Source of the DNA: Atherix ibis
Taxonomy: Eukaryota > Arthropoda > Insecta > Diptera > Athericidae
Reading direction: 5' to 3'
Assembly: GCA_958298945.1 (NCBI GenBank)
Contig: OY282607.1
Coordinates: 73,400,868 to 73,464,867 of the forward strand
DNA length: 64,000 nt
Part shown: positions 36,585 through 48,700 of the stretch, piece after piece
Position numbering within the stretch: the first letter of the stretch is position 1
How the letters are laid out: every line of letters starts with the position of its first letter
Program-made: the position numbers and the translations under genes
Notes under the pieces: model-generated
What the model saw: only the letters and a program-made list of their open reading frames with translations
What the model was told of the DNA's origin: nothing
The model's database searches: none

Positions 36585-38177
36585 TGGATTCATAAAAACG
36601 TACCCACAATTTAGTTTACCGAATTTCAATTTTTTTGGCTCTGGAAATCTTATTCAAAACTTAGTAGATATCAATACTGGTACCGTTGAATATACATACT
36701 TATATGTTAGGTAGATTACATTATAATAGGTCCTAGCATAAGGAATAATATCGTAAAAAGATACTTCTTTTCACTTAAGGATAGTATTTACAGCTTTCTA
36801 ACTATATCTAGTGAAGGATAGTCTAAAGAAATTTTTCTTCTTTCTAAAAATATGGACCATAAACCTGAGTAGTTAAGATATCCACCAGGATGTGCCTTAG
36901 TTAGAAATATTTGCTCTAGAATGCACAGCAATATAATTGTAGCGCCATTTTTTTTTTAAACTGAGAGCCATTTCTGTGAAATAGTATTTTTCCATTAATA
37001 ATTCAAAAAAGAATTTCAACAAAATTTACTTTTAAAAATTGTTTTCAGCATTCTCGATTATTAAATTAGCTACGTTTCCACAATAACAACTATTTTAATG
37101 ATATTTATGTTATTATATCAATCACATTATGTCTTTTCCTACAGATGAAACAGAAAAATATGGTTTATTAAAATAAAACAACGTCTTCAAATTTTCATTT
37201 GAATATTCATTTTCTCATGAATTGTTTGTTAGAAAGTATAATTTCATCTCTGATTCAAAATAAATTAAATAAGATTGAATTAAAATTTTAAATTTATTAT
37301 TCAAATAGTTATACAACGCTTTAAAATACTATTAAAAATTCAAACATGCATACTGGACATTGATTTTAATCTTTTCTAGATTCTACCATAGTACAAGTTA
37401 GTATTCTATGAATATGAATACTATGTTTATTCAGTTCTTAATTTATTTCTGATCGATAAATCGAATAATATAACAAATACTATTTTCAGCTAGACTTTGT
37501 GTAGTCATATCTGGATTCTAATGGACCGCATAAAGATTTGATTCGGTATTCATTTGGACACATCTGCTTTGGATTTATTATAGCCGTAAATTCACCATTT
37601 ATCTACACAATGGCCAACAATAATATATCATTTTTTCCAATCGTCATTTTGGATTGAATTCAGAAATTGTTTTCTTAGTTGTACGAATGTTTCTTTGAGT
37701 AAATGGAAATCGGTAAGAGTTCTTCCTATTTTTGGGCTTTTATAAGTTTCGATCATCATGTATTTTCTTATTTTTCCAATTACTGATTTTGGATTAATAT
37801 TTACTTGTTTTCTATTTCACTTATGCATTTTTCTCAAAGGACTTGAGTATATTTTGTTGATATTGCAAATGACTAAAGATTTATATATGAATAGTTAAAG
37901 AAACAAACTATAGAAAATCGATTAATTTTGATGATCTTTGACTATAATAATTGCTATAAGATGAACAAGAAATCGATGAAGAGCACTTTGATTCCATTTC
38001 ATTTATTTTCTACTTTACTAGACGTTCATATATTATTATAATAAAAGTTCTGTTACATAGACAATGCAATAAATTTGATATATATAAGAGGTGTTGCAGA
38101 AAAGTAATGAGACTGAGAGCAATCTGGCAGCATTGTGAACTTCCACATTGCTTAAATGTTAGTCTCTTCTAGACGTA
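36585..38177. other. AT-rich stretch with a possible mariner end
   Basis: No gene seen. At about 38088-38120 GGTGTTGCAGAAAAGTAATG resembles the start of yet another mariner type, but no transposase of that kind follows. Low confidence. Confidence 0.4.
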
Positions 38178-39477
38178 ACAGTTCGGCTGAAAAGTTTATA
38201 ACGTTGACGTCTAGATGGCGCCTCTTCTTTGTAAATAAAAATCTACTTAATTATCACAAAGCACCATCCTTCAAATGATTCCTGTCAAAATTTGACAGCA
38301 ATCGGTCTATTGGTTCGTGAGATATAGCATTTTGAGTGGAGCAACTGTTGTTATTGAAAAAAAAATGGATAAAGACGAATTTCGTGTATTGATAAAGCAT
38401 TGCTTTTTGATGAAAAAAATACAGTGGAAACCAAAGCATGGTTTGACAAACGTTAACCGGACTCTGCTCCAGCTATTTCAACTGTGGAATATTGGTTTCG
38501 TCAATTTCGAACTGGTCGTACGAGCGCAGTTGATGCAGAACGCAGTGGACGCCCAAAAGAGGTGGTTACGGCAGAAAACATCAAAAAAATCCACAAAATA
38601 ATTTTAAATGACAGTAAAGTGAAGTTGAGCGAGATAGCTGAGACTCTGAAGATGTCGAAAGAGCGTGTTGGACATATCGTGCATAAATATTTGGGCATGC
38701 GGAAGCTGTGTGCAAAGTGGGTGCCGCGTGAGCTCACTGTGGACCAAAAACAACAACGTGTTGATGATTCTGAGCAGTGTTTGGAGCTGTTCAAGCGCAA
38801 TAAACCCGAATTTTTGCGTCGATATGTGACAATGGATGAAACATAGCTCCGTCACTACACTCCAGAGTCCAATCGTTAGTCGGCAGAGTGGAGAGCGAGC
38901 GACGAACCGAATCCAAAGCGTGGAAAGACGCAACAGTCGGCTGGCAAGGGGATGGCGTCTGTATTTTGGGATGCGCATGGTATAATATTCATTGACGATC
39001 TCCAGAAGAGACAGACGATCAACAGCGACTATTATATAGCGTTATTGGATCGTTTGAAGAAAGAAATCGCTAAGAAACGGCCTCATTTGAAGAAGAAAAA
39101 AGTGTTGTTTCACCAAGACAATGCACCGTGTCACAAGTCGATGAAAACGATGGTCAAACTCAATGAATTGGGCTACGAATTGCTTCCCCATCCACCGTAT
39201 TCTCCAGATCTGGCCCCCAGCGACTTTTTCCTGTTTGCAGACCTCAAGAGAATGCTCGCTGGCAAGAAATTTAAGACCGATGATGAAGTGATTGCCGAAA
39301 CTGAGGCCTATTTTGAGGCAAAACCGAAAGAGTACTATAAAAATGGTATGGAAAAGTTGGAAGATCGCTATAATCGCTGTATCACCCTCGAAGACAACTA
39401 TGTTGAATAATAAAAATGAATTTTGCAAAAAAAAATATTTCTACTGTGTTACGTTATAAACTTCTCAGCCAAAATGT
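38178..39477 (+). mobile_element. Himar1-like mariner (irritans subfamily)
   Basis: Terminal repeats ACAGTTCGGCTGAAAAGTTT (left) and an inverted CTTCTCAGCCAAAATGT (right), close to the Himar1 repeat start ACAGGTTGGCTGATAAG. TA on both sides (38176-38177 and 39478-39479). Exactly 1300 bp, the usual size. Confidence 0.93.
38365..39410 (+). pseudogene. Himar1-like mariner transposase, three lesions
   Basis: Starts MDKDEFRVLIKHCFL. A frameshift in the A-run near 38415-38420 moves the rest to another frame, which reads TVEYWFRQFRTGRTS, RSGRPKEVVTAENIKKIHK and KLCAKWVPRELT. In the catalytic domain YVTMDET (first Asp) is followed by TAG for Trp, and shortly after a second TAG replaces Gln of NRQSAEW. 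The remainder is clean: MASVFWDAHGIIFIDD, LFHQDNAPCHKS (second Asp), HPPYSPDLAPSDFFLF (third Asp) and the C-terminus NRCITLEDNYVE-stop. All catalytic residues remain; one frameshift and two stops inactivate it. It is the closest to an active element in the window. Confidence 0.93.
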
Positions 39478-39984
39478 TACAGTACAAATTTCTACCTCGT
39501 TCGATAAAATTTCAACCTTTTGCAAATGATGAGTAAGTCCTTGAGAACCTCAGAAAAATAGCTCCTCGAATTGCACATACTTGGATGCTCCACCTTCACA
39601 ACGTTCTGTTTCAAATGGTCATCTCGCTAACTGAATTTTTGTCCGAAAAAGACATTACTTGTAATTCTGCAGCCTGTATATTCAAATAATCTATGATATT
39701 TTCCTAGATAAAAACACACGTGAGTTTTTGGAAAACACTTTAAATGAGATAACATTGATGTATAAAAATAAAATTTTTGTTCCAAGAGAAAGCAGTTTTT
39801 TTTTTTTTACTTTTCTGTTATAAGTCAAATTATAACCTGTAACGCATTTTTTATTCTTACTGAAAATTGGTATTTAAGATCTGTATAAGAAGGAATGACT
39901 CTCGTATTACGGCGAGAATCTATAAATCAATTGAAATTATATTAAATCATATTAAACATGAATCGTATCATAAATTCAGAACTA
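39478..39984. other. spacer between two mariners
   Basis: No recognised coding sequence or transposon end. Confidence 0.5.
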
Positions 39985-41279
39985 CGAGATGCGTTCAATA
40001 AGTCCTTAGAAAATCTAAGAAATTGCGCTCGTAGTGTCGGTAAAGATTTTTATTGTAAGTTAATTATCGACAGGAAATCTGTCAAAATTTCAGCTCGATC
40101 CGTAGCGTAGGTCAATTTCTATCGTCGATTAAAGTTAACGACATTTATTTGTGCATAACAATGGAAAAAGCGAGTTTAGGGCTGTCATCAAGCATCTCCA
40201 TTTGAAAGGTTTAAGCCCGAAAGAAATCAAAGCCGAGTTGGATGCAGTTCATAGCACATCTGCACCTGTGTTTGCGACGGTTTACAATTGGGTGAATGAA
40301 TTTAAACGTGGCCGTTCATCCACAAAAGATGAACATAGTTCAGGACGCCCAGTTGAGGTGTCTACTCCTGAAATCATCGACAAAATCCACGGTCTGATTT
40401 TGAACGATCGGCGAATTAAAGTGCGCGAATTAGTTGAGGCCACGGGCATATCACAAGGTACAGTCGCTTCAATTTTGCATGAAAAATTGTCTGTGAAAAA
40501 AATTTCGGCAAGATTTTTTGTCTGTGCCGCGTTTGCTCTCAGAGGAGAATAAGCGCAATCGTGTAGTGGACTCTGAGGCTATGTTGGCACTCTTTCATCG
40601 CAATCCTGCCGAATTCCTTCGTCGATATGTTACTGTTGACTAAATGTGGATACACTACTACACTCCAGAAACGAAGAGACAGTCATCACAGTGGATTTTC
40701 AAGGGTGACAGGGCTCCGAAAAAGGCAAAAACTGTGCCATCGGCCGGCAAGGTGATGGCCACGGTCTTTTGGGATTCGCAGGACATCACTTTTATCAGCT
40801 ACTTGGAAAAAGGAAAAACAATAACAGGAGTGTATTACGCGTCGTTATTGCAACGGTTGAGCGAGGAAATCAAAGAGAAACGCCCCCATCTGAAGAAGAA
40901 AAAAATCCTCTTGCATCAGGACAATGCGCGTATGCACACCTGCGCTGTTTCCATAGCCAAAATTGTGGAATTGAGAATGGAATTGTTGCAGCATCCCGCT
41001 TATTCACCAGATTTGGGCCCGAGTGACTATTTTCTTTTCCCCAATCTGAAGAAATGGCTTGGCGGACGACGGTTCACTTCCAACGAGGACGTCATTGCTC
41101 AAACGGATGAGTATTTTGCAGAACTTCCGAAATCCTATTTTTTGGACGGGATAAAAATTTTGGAAAAACGGTTGGAAAAGTGTATAGAGCTAAAAGGAGA
41201 TTATATTGAAAAATAAAATTTTTTTTTTTTAAAACAGTTTTTTTCCATCTTTTTCTAAGGACTTATTGAACAACCCTCG
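39985..41279 (+). mobile_element. mariner (KSEFRAVIKHL group), copy 2
   Basis: Left end CGAGATGCGTTCAATAAGTC, right end inverted TAAGGACTTATTGAACAACC then CTCG. TA on both sides (39983-39984 and 41280-41281). 1295 bp, the most complete copy of this group. Confidence 0.93.
40161..41216 (+). pseudogene. irritans-like mariner transposase, broken (copy 2)
   Basis: The natural ATG is out of frame because one A is missing in the codons just after it, as in copy 1. The true frame runs SEFRAVIKHLHLKG to KKISAR, where a frameshift occurs near 40510. It continues as VPRLLSEENKRNRVVDSEA to YVTVD (first Asp), followed at once by TAA in place of Glu. The rest is open: MWIHYYTPETKRQSS, MATVFWDSQ, LLHQDNARMHT (second Asp), GPSDYFLFPNLKKWLGG (third Asp) and a complete C-terminus ending CIELKGDYIEK. 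Three lesions in all. It supplies the reference for segments deleted in the other two copies. Confidence 0.92.
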
Positions 41280-43409
41280 TAACACAAAATTATTATAAAA
41301 TAAATGAAATTAAAATTTATAATACTCTTAAAATAATATTGTATCAAATTTGTAATATCCATAATACTGATTAATAAAGTACCCTTGAATACGCCACTAA
41401 AAATTGCTGACACCATATTAAATATAAATCATATTACCAATTACCAATAATATAAAAATAATACACTTTTTTTTGAGTTTGTTTAACTTTTTTAATGATC
41501 AAATAATCACCAAATTTTCAAAGATTTTTAATATACTTTGAATGGTCGACAGTTGTTTCATTGATTTATACATTTGAAACATAAATCTATATTGACCATT
41601 AATTATTTAATTAAAAATTCGCCAAGTGGTCTTATGGCCGTTGTGCTAATAAAAAAATGGCAAAAAAAAATATTATATTCGACTTTATAAGTTTATGTTT
41701 TTGTTAAATATCAATGAAATACCATATAATAATAATAAAAATGTTGAAATAATTTTGTAAATACTCTAAAGACTATAAAAAAAAAATTTATATTTAAAAG
41801 TAGATTTTTTGATTATTAAATTTAAAAGTTGAAATTTATCTAAACACCTAATAAATGATGAAAATGAAATAATAAAAAATATAAGATGAAAAAATTCGAA
41901 TGGAAACATTTTATGTGTGCGAATTAAATCAGTACAAAATTAGCGTTTTGCACTTATTAAGGGAATTTTCACATTCGCATATTTAGTCTTTCTGGTCAGG
42001 TTATATTTTGCATGCATGAAGTGTTTGATAATTTTCCATATGAAAGTACTCTTCCGGTCGGTAGTTACCTCGACATGGAATAGATAAATACTCTAAAGAA
42101 TATATCTTGCCACCATGACCTATAATCACCAAACACAGTTGAGTACGGCTAAAAATAATATTCTAAACGAGGCGAGACTGGTCGCTACGATATTTAATTC
42201 CACAAATACGTAGGTAAATTTTTAATCCTTACCGTATTTTATTAACCAACATATGAGCTTGTACGATAGCGTAATCAATAAAGTGGCAAAGTATATATTT
42301 TCGAGGTAAATACTGAATTTCTGACAACGATAGTTTTCAAATCGTTGTTGCACTGGTGATTTACTATTTGCACATATAAAATTTTCGTATTCATGCAATG
42401 TATTGGAATTGTTTTAATGAATTTTTAGTTAAAGATAAAATTAGTAACATTAATTTTAATTACAAACCTTATTAATTATGTCCAACCAAGAATGTAAATT
42501 TCTGATAGTACGAGAAATATTGGATGTAGAAAATTTACAAACTATTAATTTGCGAAAAGTATCGTGGGACCTTGTCCAAAAATCTATCTAGGCAAAGATA
42601 TATAATAAAAATACAATCGTAAATTAATAATATAGTATTTAATCAATAATATAGTAAAAAGTAAATAACTATTTATTCTTCTTATATGTTTATATATGAA
42701 GGACATCAAAATTATTGTAACAGACGAAAGAATATTTATATTATTACTACTAAAACTACTATCAATAGTATATAACAAAATAGTACTCTAAAAGTTTTAA
42801 GGCATTCATCCCTCTTCTTTGAATATTTCATATTATTAATTTTATAACTTTTTAAATTAAACTTGAACATGTTTATACTCGTATATTAGAATACTTTCCT
42901 GATAAATTTTCTAATTAGTATTAATTTGCTCCATGCTGAAACATTTCAGTTGGTCTTTTTATGATACTTAATGCAAAAAATATGTTAAATAATGTAGTTA
43001 GTTGCCTATTTCTATGCTCTTGTTTTAGTTTAACTATAATAAATTTACGAGTATATAAAGGGAATAGCTGTATTCTTATACAAGTGCTGTAAAAGTCTCA
43101 AGGGTGTCACCTAATTAAGGCAATATTCCATTTAACTTTGCAAATGGTATTTATTCCACAAACCACTTAGATGGCTCTGAATTGAATTGGATAAATAAGT
43201 TTATTGAACATTTAGATAGAATATCTCAAATTATTTTACGGCAAAAGCTTGAATTAAATTGTATGTTTATATTTTAAGAATTTAATATACGATTGGAATT
43301 GTTCATTTCATATTGGAATTGTTCATTTCAATTTAAATTATTTCTGAGGTGTTAATATTTTATTTGCTTTTTTATTTTCAGTTAACGTTATCTTAAGGCT
43401 TTGAGAAAT
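41280..43409. other. AT-rich stretch, nothing recognised
   Basis: No supported coding sequence, RNA gene or transposon end. A short direct repeat (GGAATTGTTCATTTCA twice) lies near 43295-43330. Confidence 0.5.
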
Positions 43410-43415
43410 TTAGTT

Positions 43416-43790
43416 ATGGAGCATTCCGCAGTTGAACAATGAGTAAAATTAGTGCAAACGTTTTTTTGAAAATTGTCGTTAGGCAAGCAATAGCATTTTA
43501 AGCACTGAATGGATCTGACCATCTGAAACCTGAAACAACACAAAGCCGTTTGGTGATGAAATTTGAAGAACCTAGATTGCTGCTAAATGTTAGAATATCA
43601 GTTCATCTTCGCACAGATCATTCAACAGAAAATATTGCTGCTATATAGAAAGAGAACGTGTGGTCCAGGCTCCGACAACCTCAATTCTCCGCCGTAGTGA
43701 ATTCTAACAAAAAACCGATTATTGCACGCCTACAAAATTCAAATAAGAAAGAAACTGAAACCTAGGAACCAAATGCAGAACCAAATATTT
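43416..43790 (+). pseudogene. DUF4817-type transposase, N-terminal half, decayed
   Basis: ATG, EHSAVEQ, a stop, VKLVQTFF, then after shifts KQAIASKALNGSD and VMKFEEPRLLLNVR, corresponding to the family's KKFEETGSLLNVR. Next comes TDHSTENIAAI-stop-KENVW, corresponding to RSTENIAAIxESV, and RRSQ-like remnants. This is the helix-turn-helix region called DUF4817 in insect transposases. Several stops. Confidence 0.6.
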
Positions 43791-43813
43791 ACCAATTAGA
43801 GCCATGGGGTATA

Positions 43814-45065
43814 TAAGTTGTAGTAAAAAGAAATCCATTATTTTTGCATTAAATTGAAGGTTTTATTTAGCATAGATAAAATGATACGATTTCGGTCAAA
43901 TATGCACCGTTTTGTTCGATAACTGTTACCATTTTGAAGATAATTTCATAATGCCTCTCTCATAGAAACCCTCGTCCGTATTGGCAAAAAACTGGGACAG
44001 TCGATTTTCACAATCTTCTCTTGAGGCGAATTTTTCACTTGCAAAATCATTCGTCATACACAGGACGAGGTGGTAATCACTTGGTGACAGGTCCGGACTA
44101 TAAGGTGGATTCATAAGAACATCCCAACCAAGGTCCCGGAACTTCTGGCGAGTCACTATCGATGTATGCGGCCTGGCGTTGTCCTGATGGAACACAATTC
44201 CTCTCCTATTGGCCAAAGCTGGCCGCTTCTGGGCGATTGCTTCTTCCAGACGGTCCAATTGTTGACAGTATAGGTCCGAATTAAGAGTTCGGCCATAGGG
44301 GATCAGCTCATAGTAAATGATTCCCTGCCAGTCCCACCAAACACACAGCAAAACCTTCCTGGCTGTCAATCCTGGCTTGACCACCGTTTGCGCCGGGTGA
44401 CCGCGATTTGACCACGACCGTTGTCGCTTGACGTTGTCGTAAGTGACCCACTTTTCATCACCAGTAACCATCCGCTTCAGAAATGGATCGATATTGTTGT
44501 GATTCAGCAGCGATTCGCAGATGGAAATTCGGTCCATGAGGTTTTTTTGCGATAACTCGTGTGGCACCCATACATCGAGCTTCTTTTTGTATCCAGCCTT
44601 ATTTAAGTGGTTCCAAACGGTTTTTTGTGCAATGTTTAGCTCCTGGGCAATCGAAACAGTGCTTACGTGACGGTCGGACTCGACGATTTCTAGAGCGTGG
44701 TGCATCTTTGACATCAAAATTATCGGAACGGAATCGACGAAACCAAAATTGCGCGTGATTGGCTGTTACAGTATCAGGACCATAAACACTATTCACATTT
44801 TCAGCTGCCTGGCTTGCGTTTTCGCCTTTATCGAAGAAAAACTGTAAAATATGGCGTATTTTCTCTTTGTTGGTGTCCATCTTTGACGCGTGCTACAAAA
44901 ATACTGAGTCAAGTAATCACAAAACTGTATCAAAAGTTTTTTTAGTACGAAATCTTATCTTTCTAACGCCATCTAGTAGAACCCGATGGCATTTTTACAA
45001 CGGGAGATACAGACTCCTAAAGTCATCTATTGGCTAAATAATGGATTACTGTTTACTACACCTTA
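43814..45065 (-). mobile_element. mariner (GDEKWVTYDN group), copy 2
   Basis: Terminal repeats TAAGTTGTAGTAAAAAG (left) and the inverted TTTACTACACCTTA (right), as in copy 1; TA on each side. It is inserted inside a DUF4817-type element. Confidence 0.92.
43867..44880 (-). pseudogene. mariner transposase, near-complete (copy 2)
   Basis: Starts MDTNKEKIRHILQFFFDKG and covers the first helix-turn-helix (FWFRRFRSDNFDVKDAPRS). Here a 35-bp deletion relative to copy 1, bounded by a short repeat, shifts the frame. The other frame is then open for more than 240 codons: EIVESDRHVSTVSIAQELN, LDVWVPHELSQKNL, MVTGDEKWVTYDNVKRQRSW (first Asp), VWWDWQGIIYYEL, VFHQDNARPHTS (second Asp), NPPYSPDLSPSDYHL (third Asp) and SQFFANTDEGFYERG. 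A TAA replaces Gln after KLSSKW. The original stop codon after the LT residues is also lost (ACC GAA), extending the frame by a few codons. All catalytic residues intact; one deletion and one stop inactivate it. Confidence 0.92.
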
Positions 45066-45066
45066 T

Positions 45067-45350
45067 ATTTGTACTAAAACGCATACGTTAGCAGCAAAAA
45101 CTGTCCCATTTGGCACAAAGAAAATGCACATGTCATTCAAGGAACAACTGCATGCGCCCACAACAAGTCACTATTTGGGATGTACGATGAACGTTAATCG
45201 TAACATTATAGTAAAATGTTCGATAACATAGAGTTGTAGAATTTATAATTTTAACAGGACGGTGTCACTTGTCACACAGTATGTGAAACGTGGCAATATT
45301 GTGATCGAAATTCCCAGGACGCATTATACAATATAATGATAAAATCCGAA
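45067..45350 (+). pseudogene. DUF4817-type transposase, catalytic pieces, decayed
   Basis: After the mariner, WHKENAHVIQGTTACAHNKS matches the family's W..ENPHVIHE..LH.....T segment, and QDGVTCHTVCETW matches QDGATCHTA with the second catalytic Asp. The third-Asp motif (PPRSCDLTPLDYFLWG) is absent. Confidence 0.6.
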
Positions 45351-45390
45351 CTATGCCAAAAAGTCATGGAAAATATTCTCCATATAAATA

Positions 45391-46590
45391 AATTTTTTTA
45401 TTTTTATATAACATATAATTTTCATGGTAAACACTTCGAAATCATATATTTTATAAAATATAATAGAATATTCTCCCAAATAATACATGGAAATTTAATT
45501 TAAACAATTAAAAATCACCATGCTTTAAAATTCACAAAAAACATTATTAGATATTTAATTCTAAAGGTGTATTAGATATTTTGATAATAACATAAGATAT
45601 TATTTAAAACAAAACGAATAATAATTTTTCTTAAGGACGAACATATTTATTAATCAATATTTCGATTAAAACTTTCAAATAAATATTATATTAGAAACAT
45701 GATTAGAAAATAAATGGTGGAAATTTACTTTTATTATAAATTAGCCTAAAAACCGAAAAATATTTGACCTCAAAAATCTTCAGAAGTTAATTTGTAAATA
45801 ATTAAAATTTTCTAATTTGTCTACACCGCAATGAGGTAGATTCAACTCAACTTTACTAATAAACCCAGAAAAAAAAGGAAAATATTTTGCTTGCATTGGA
45901 TTATTTTACTTTTAATATAAAGTAAAAAGATCATCCTGTTATCTAAACAGTATTGTGTGGAAGGATTATAAGGATATGAATACTTGTTGTGGTTTTCGTA
46001 AATGAAAAGCTTAAGCAAAACCTTATAGGACTAGTGTAAGTATTGGGAGGGTTTGTATTTTTGTTATAATATTTACCGCAATCAAATCAGCTTTTTATGA
46101 AGAAATTTTTGCAAAATAAGTTCTTATGTATTTGTATTAAATTTTTAATTAATGAAATTTTCCAATCCGGGACTGAAATTTTTGTTGGTAATTTTCTTAA
46201 TCAAAAGATTTAATATGAAAATATTCTTATTTTGACTGTAAAATTTTATAAATGTATTTTGTTTTTGGTAGAAATGCATATAAAATATTTTTTTATGATA
46301 TCATAAATTAATTTACAATATTGCATTACTCTACATAACGAGAGTTGGAAGATTCTTTAGTCTCCCATGATTGTTTTTGGAGAACTTGGCAGAAGATTAT
46401 GATGATAAAATAAACGGGAATAAAATATTTAGTTTTGCGAAATACGCAAGTTGTAAACAAAAGAAACATTAAGATCATGATGTATTTAATTATTACGAAC
46501 ATAAAAAGAGTTTATTATTACGATGTTTAATATACACATAGTTTACTATTTATTGTTAGCCTCGAGCGTTTGTCCAGTAGTCTAAGTAGT
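45391..46590. other. AT-rich stretch, nothing recognised
   Basis: No coding, RNA or transposon features supported. Confidence 0.5.
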
Positions 46591-46600
46591 TATTGAAAAC

Positions 46601-46688
46601 GTCTGTCGGTTTCGAGTCTTATTAGTCTCCAGGTGAAGTCCTAAGTCTGTCGGGTTCGAGTCTTATTAGTCTCAAGGTGAAGTCCTAA
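46601..46688. repeat. 44-bp tandem duplication
   Basis: Two copies of a unit starting GTCTGTCGG and ending GTGAAGTCCTAA, at 46601-46644 and 46645-46688, nearly identical. It lies at the 3' end of the minus-strand RT remnant. Confidence 0.75.
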
Positions 46689-47100
46689 TTAACGTACTTT
46701 ACCAATTTGTGAAATAGTGTTGCCAAAAAATAACATTTAATGAAATAGTGTTGCCATTAATGTATAAAGAGATAACTTGTCCTTGGTAACGAGTGAAAGT
46801 AATAGAGCAATCGTTTGTTCATTTACTTTTAGTCCCCATCTCTGAAACCACAATTTAAGATTGTTGATATAGAATTGTAAATTATTGGAAGCAATGCAAG
46901 AATTTATGTAGGTAGTAAATATGGCTGTATGATCTTCAAATCAGATAAATATTATATAAAATAGGACCAAAGTTACTACGTTGCGCTACCCTGGCTAAAA
47001 TAGAATACATATCTGAGAGTTAACTTTTACTTAGAAATGTCGTATGAGAGGATTTGAACTTATAATAAGATAGCGTAAAGAAGGAAGGACATTGGGTCAA
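46675..47100 (-). pseudogene. decayed jockey-like RT fragment
   Basis: Minus-strand reading over several frames gives VAQRSNFGPILYNIYL (for GVPQGSxxGPLLYNIYL), FEDHTAIFTTYIN (for YADDTAI, one catalytic Asp changed to His), LKLWFQRWGLKVNEQT, and INGNTIS with KVR-stop-LG (for the KVRYLG segment). A 15-bp repeat (GGCAACACTATTTCA twice) interrupts the last part. It ends next to the Mos1-like insertion at 47115; no continuation was seen beyond that element. Confidence 0.65.
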
Positions 47101-47114
47101 ATCAAATATATCTA

Positions 47115-48229
47115 CCAGGTGTATAAGCTTAAATCAGCTGTTTTTTTATTAAAAATAACACGTTTTTTTTTTTCATAGAAAGCAAAAACAAATTTATTCA
47201 AAAAAAAATCCTTCTCTTTCGAGGCAAACCACTCATCAAGCCATTTTCGGACGTCTTCGTAAGAAGCGAAGTGCTGCTCAGCGAGCGCGTGCCCTATCGA
47301 CGAAAACAGGTGGTAGTCGGAAGGGGCCTGGGCTGGTGAATAAGTGAGGGTGGGGTAGCACCTTCCAGTTGAGTGTCTCCAAGTAGTTTCGGACCATTTG
47401 TGACGTGTGCGATGTGGCGTTGCCGTGGAGGAAAATCAGCTTGTCATGTCTTTGTTGATAATCCGCCCTTTTTTCACGCAGAGCACGGTGCAATTTGATC
47501 AGTTGTTGGTGGTAGCGGTAAACATTGACAGTTTCATCAGGTTTCAACATCTCATAGTAGACGATACCTTGCTGATCCCACCAAACGCACTGTCCGAAGG
47601 CATTTGGTCAAGGAGAAGATGTTGATGGTTGGCCGGGATCAACCCACGATTTCTTGCGTTTAGGATTCTCCAAATATATCCACTTTTCATCGCCTGTCAT
47701 AATCCAATGCGGGAACGACTTTCTTTTTTGTCTGGCGGACAAGATTTTGCTCTATCTGCCTATCGTTCAATTCATGCGGCAACCATTTTCCTATCTTTTT
47801 AATCTTCCTCATGGCACGCAGACCGTCTTCGTCCGAAAGAGCCTACAATTGATGGTCCTCAACCTTCCTGGGCCGATTTTCACGCTTCTTGTCCCATTTG
47901 AACTGACGAAACCAATCTCGGCACATTGTTTCCGATAAAGCACTGTCACCATAGGCCTCCATAAGCTTTCGATGCAATTCAGCAGCAGATTTCTGCAAAT
48001 TGAAGCAGAAAAGCAGAGCTTCCCGCATATGCTCTTTTTCTGGCACAAAACTGGACATGATTACCAAAGGAAAAATGTATGTTGTTATACGAAATTGCTG
48101 ACAATGTGCAATGATTAATGTTGACAGTCGTTAAACTCATAAAAAAAGTATGGCGTGCCAATGGTAGCTTAATACGATCACTTACGCCATCTATGACCAA
48201 ACAGTGGATTTAAGCTTATAAAGCTTTTA
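47115..48229 (-). mobile_element. Mos1-like mariner, copy 3
   Basis: The left end CCAGGTGTATAAGCTTAAAT is preceded by TA (47113-47114). At the right end the inner repeat (GATTTAAGCTTATA) is kept but the outermost bases are altered (AAGCTTTTAT instead of CACCTGGTA). Minus strand. Confidence 0.88.
47200..48058 (-). pseudogene. Mos1-like mariner transposase, broken (copy 3)
   Basis: Starts MSSFVPEKEHMREALLFC and has an intact first helix-turn-helix (SETMCRDWFRQF). Deletions remove the DGNFDL residues before WDKKRENRPRK and much of the second helix-turn-helix. The region around the first catalytic Asp is frameshifted. From 47550 the frame reads MLKPDETVNVYRYHQQ and REKRADYQQRHDKLIFLHGNATSHTS: the second catalytic Asp is Gly (LHDNA expected). 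The third-Asp motif PSDYHLF is present only after a frame change. The C-terminus after the WLDEWFAS residues is deleted, so the shared TAG of copies 1 and 2 cannot be checked here. Confidence 0.88.
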
Positions 48230-48474
48230 TGAGCACTATATTAAATCTAAAGAAAATATTTTATCCGAAATTTCCACAATAAATTTATAAATTTATATAG
48301 AGTGAGTTATCTGCTGCTTCTTTTTTCAACTTTTAAAATATCTTTCAAATCACACATGTCATGATTTTTTTACAGATGCCAAGCACAAAGTAGTATGGTT
48401 TTAGTGATGGAGTCATTAACAACAAAATTTAATTATCCAAACTTACTACGAAAACGAAGGTTCTGTAAAAATGA

Positions 48475-48700
48475 CATTTCGCATATTTTCACATCGACCG
48501 TTATGTAAAAAATAAAATATTCGAATTTGAAACGCAGAAAACAGTCATTTGATATGCAAAAAAAAGTCATTGTTTGGTGCGGTTTATGAGCTAGAGGAAT
48601 CCTTCTGCCATTCTTCCTCGATATCAATTGTGAAGAGCCTAAAAGAGTGAATTCTGAACAATATCGTTTCATGTTACGAACTTTTTGTGACTTAATTAAT
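48475..48700 (+). pseudogene. decayed Tc1/mariner-superfamily transposase fragment
   Basis: AYFHIDRYVKNKIFEFETQK, then KKVIVWCGL-stop-ARGILLPFF and VNSEQYRFMLRTF. This matches the AHFHLxGYVNKQNxR...VTVWCG...GIIGPYFF...VN.xRYxxM segment of DUF4817-type transposases, just after the first catalytic Asp. One stop and a shift. No ends seen. Confidence 0.6.

Larger units (their letters stand above)
43410..45390 (+). mobile_element. DUF4817-type Tc1/mariner-superfamily transposon, split by a mariner
   Basis: Two halves of one decayed element lie on either side of the mariner at 43814-45065. The left half holds the N-terminal DNA-binding region and the right half holds catalytic-domain pieces in the same orientation. 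The element ends themselves were not identified. Confidence 0.65.
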
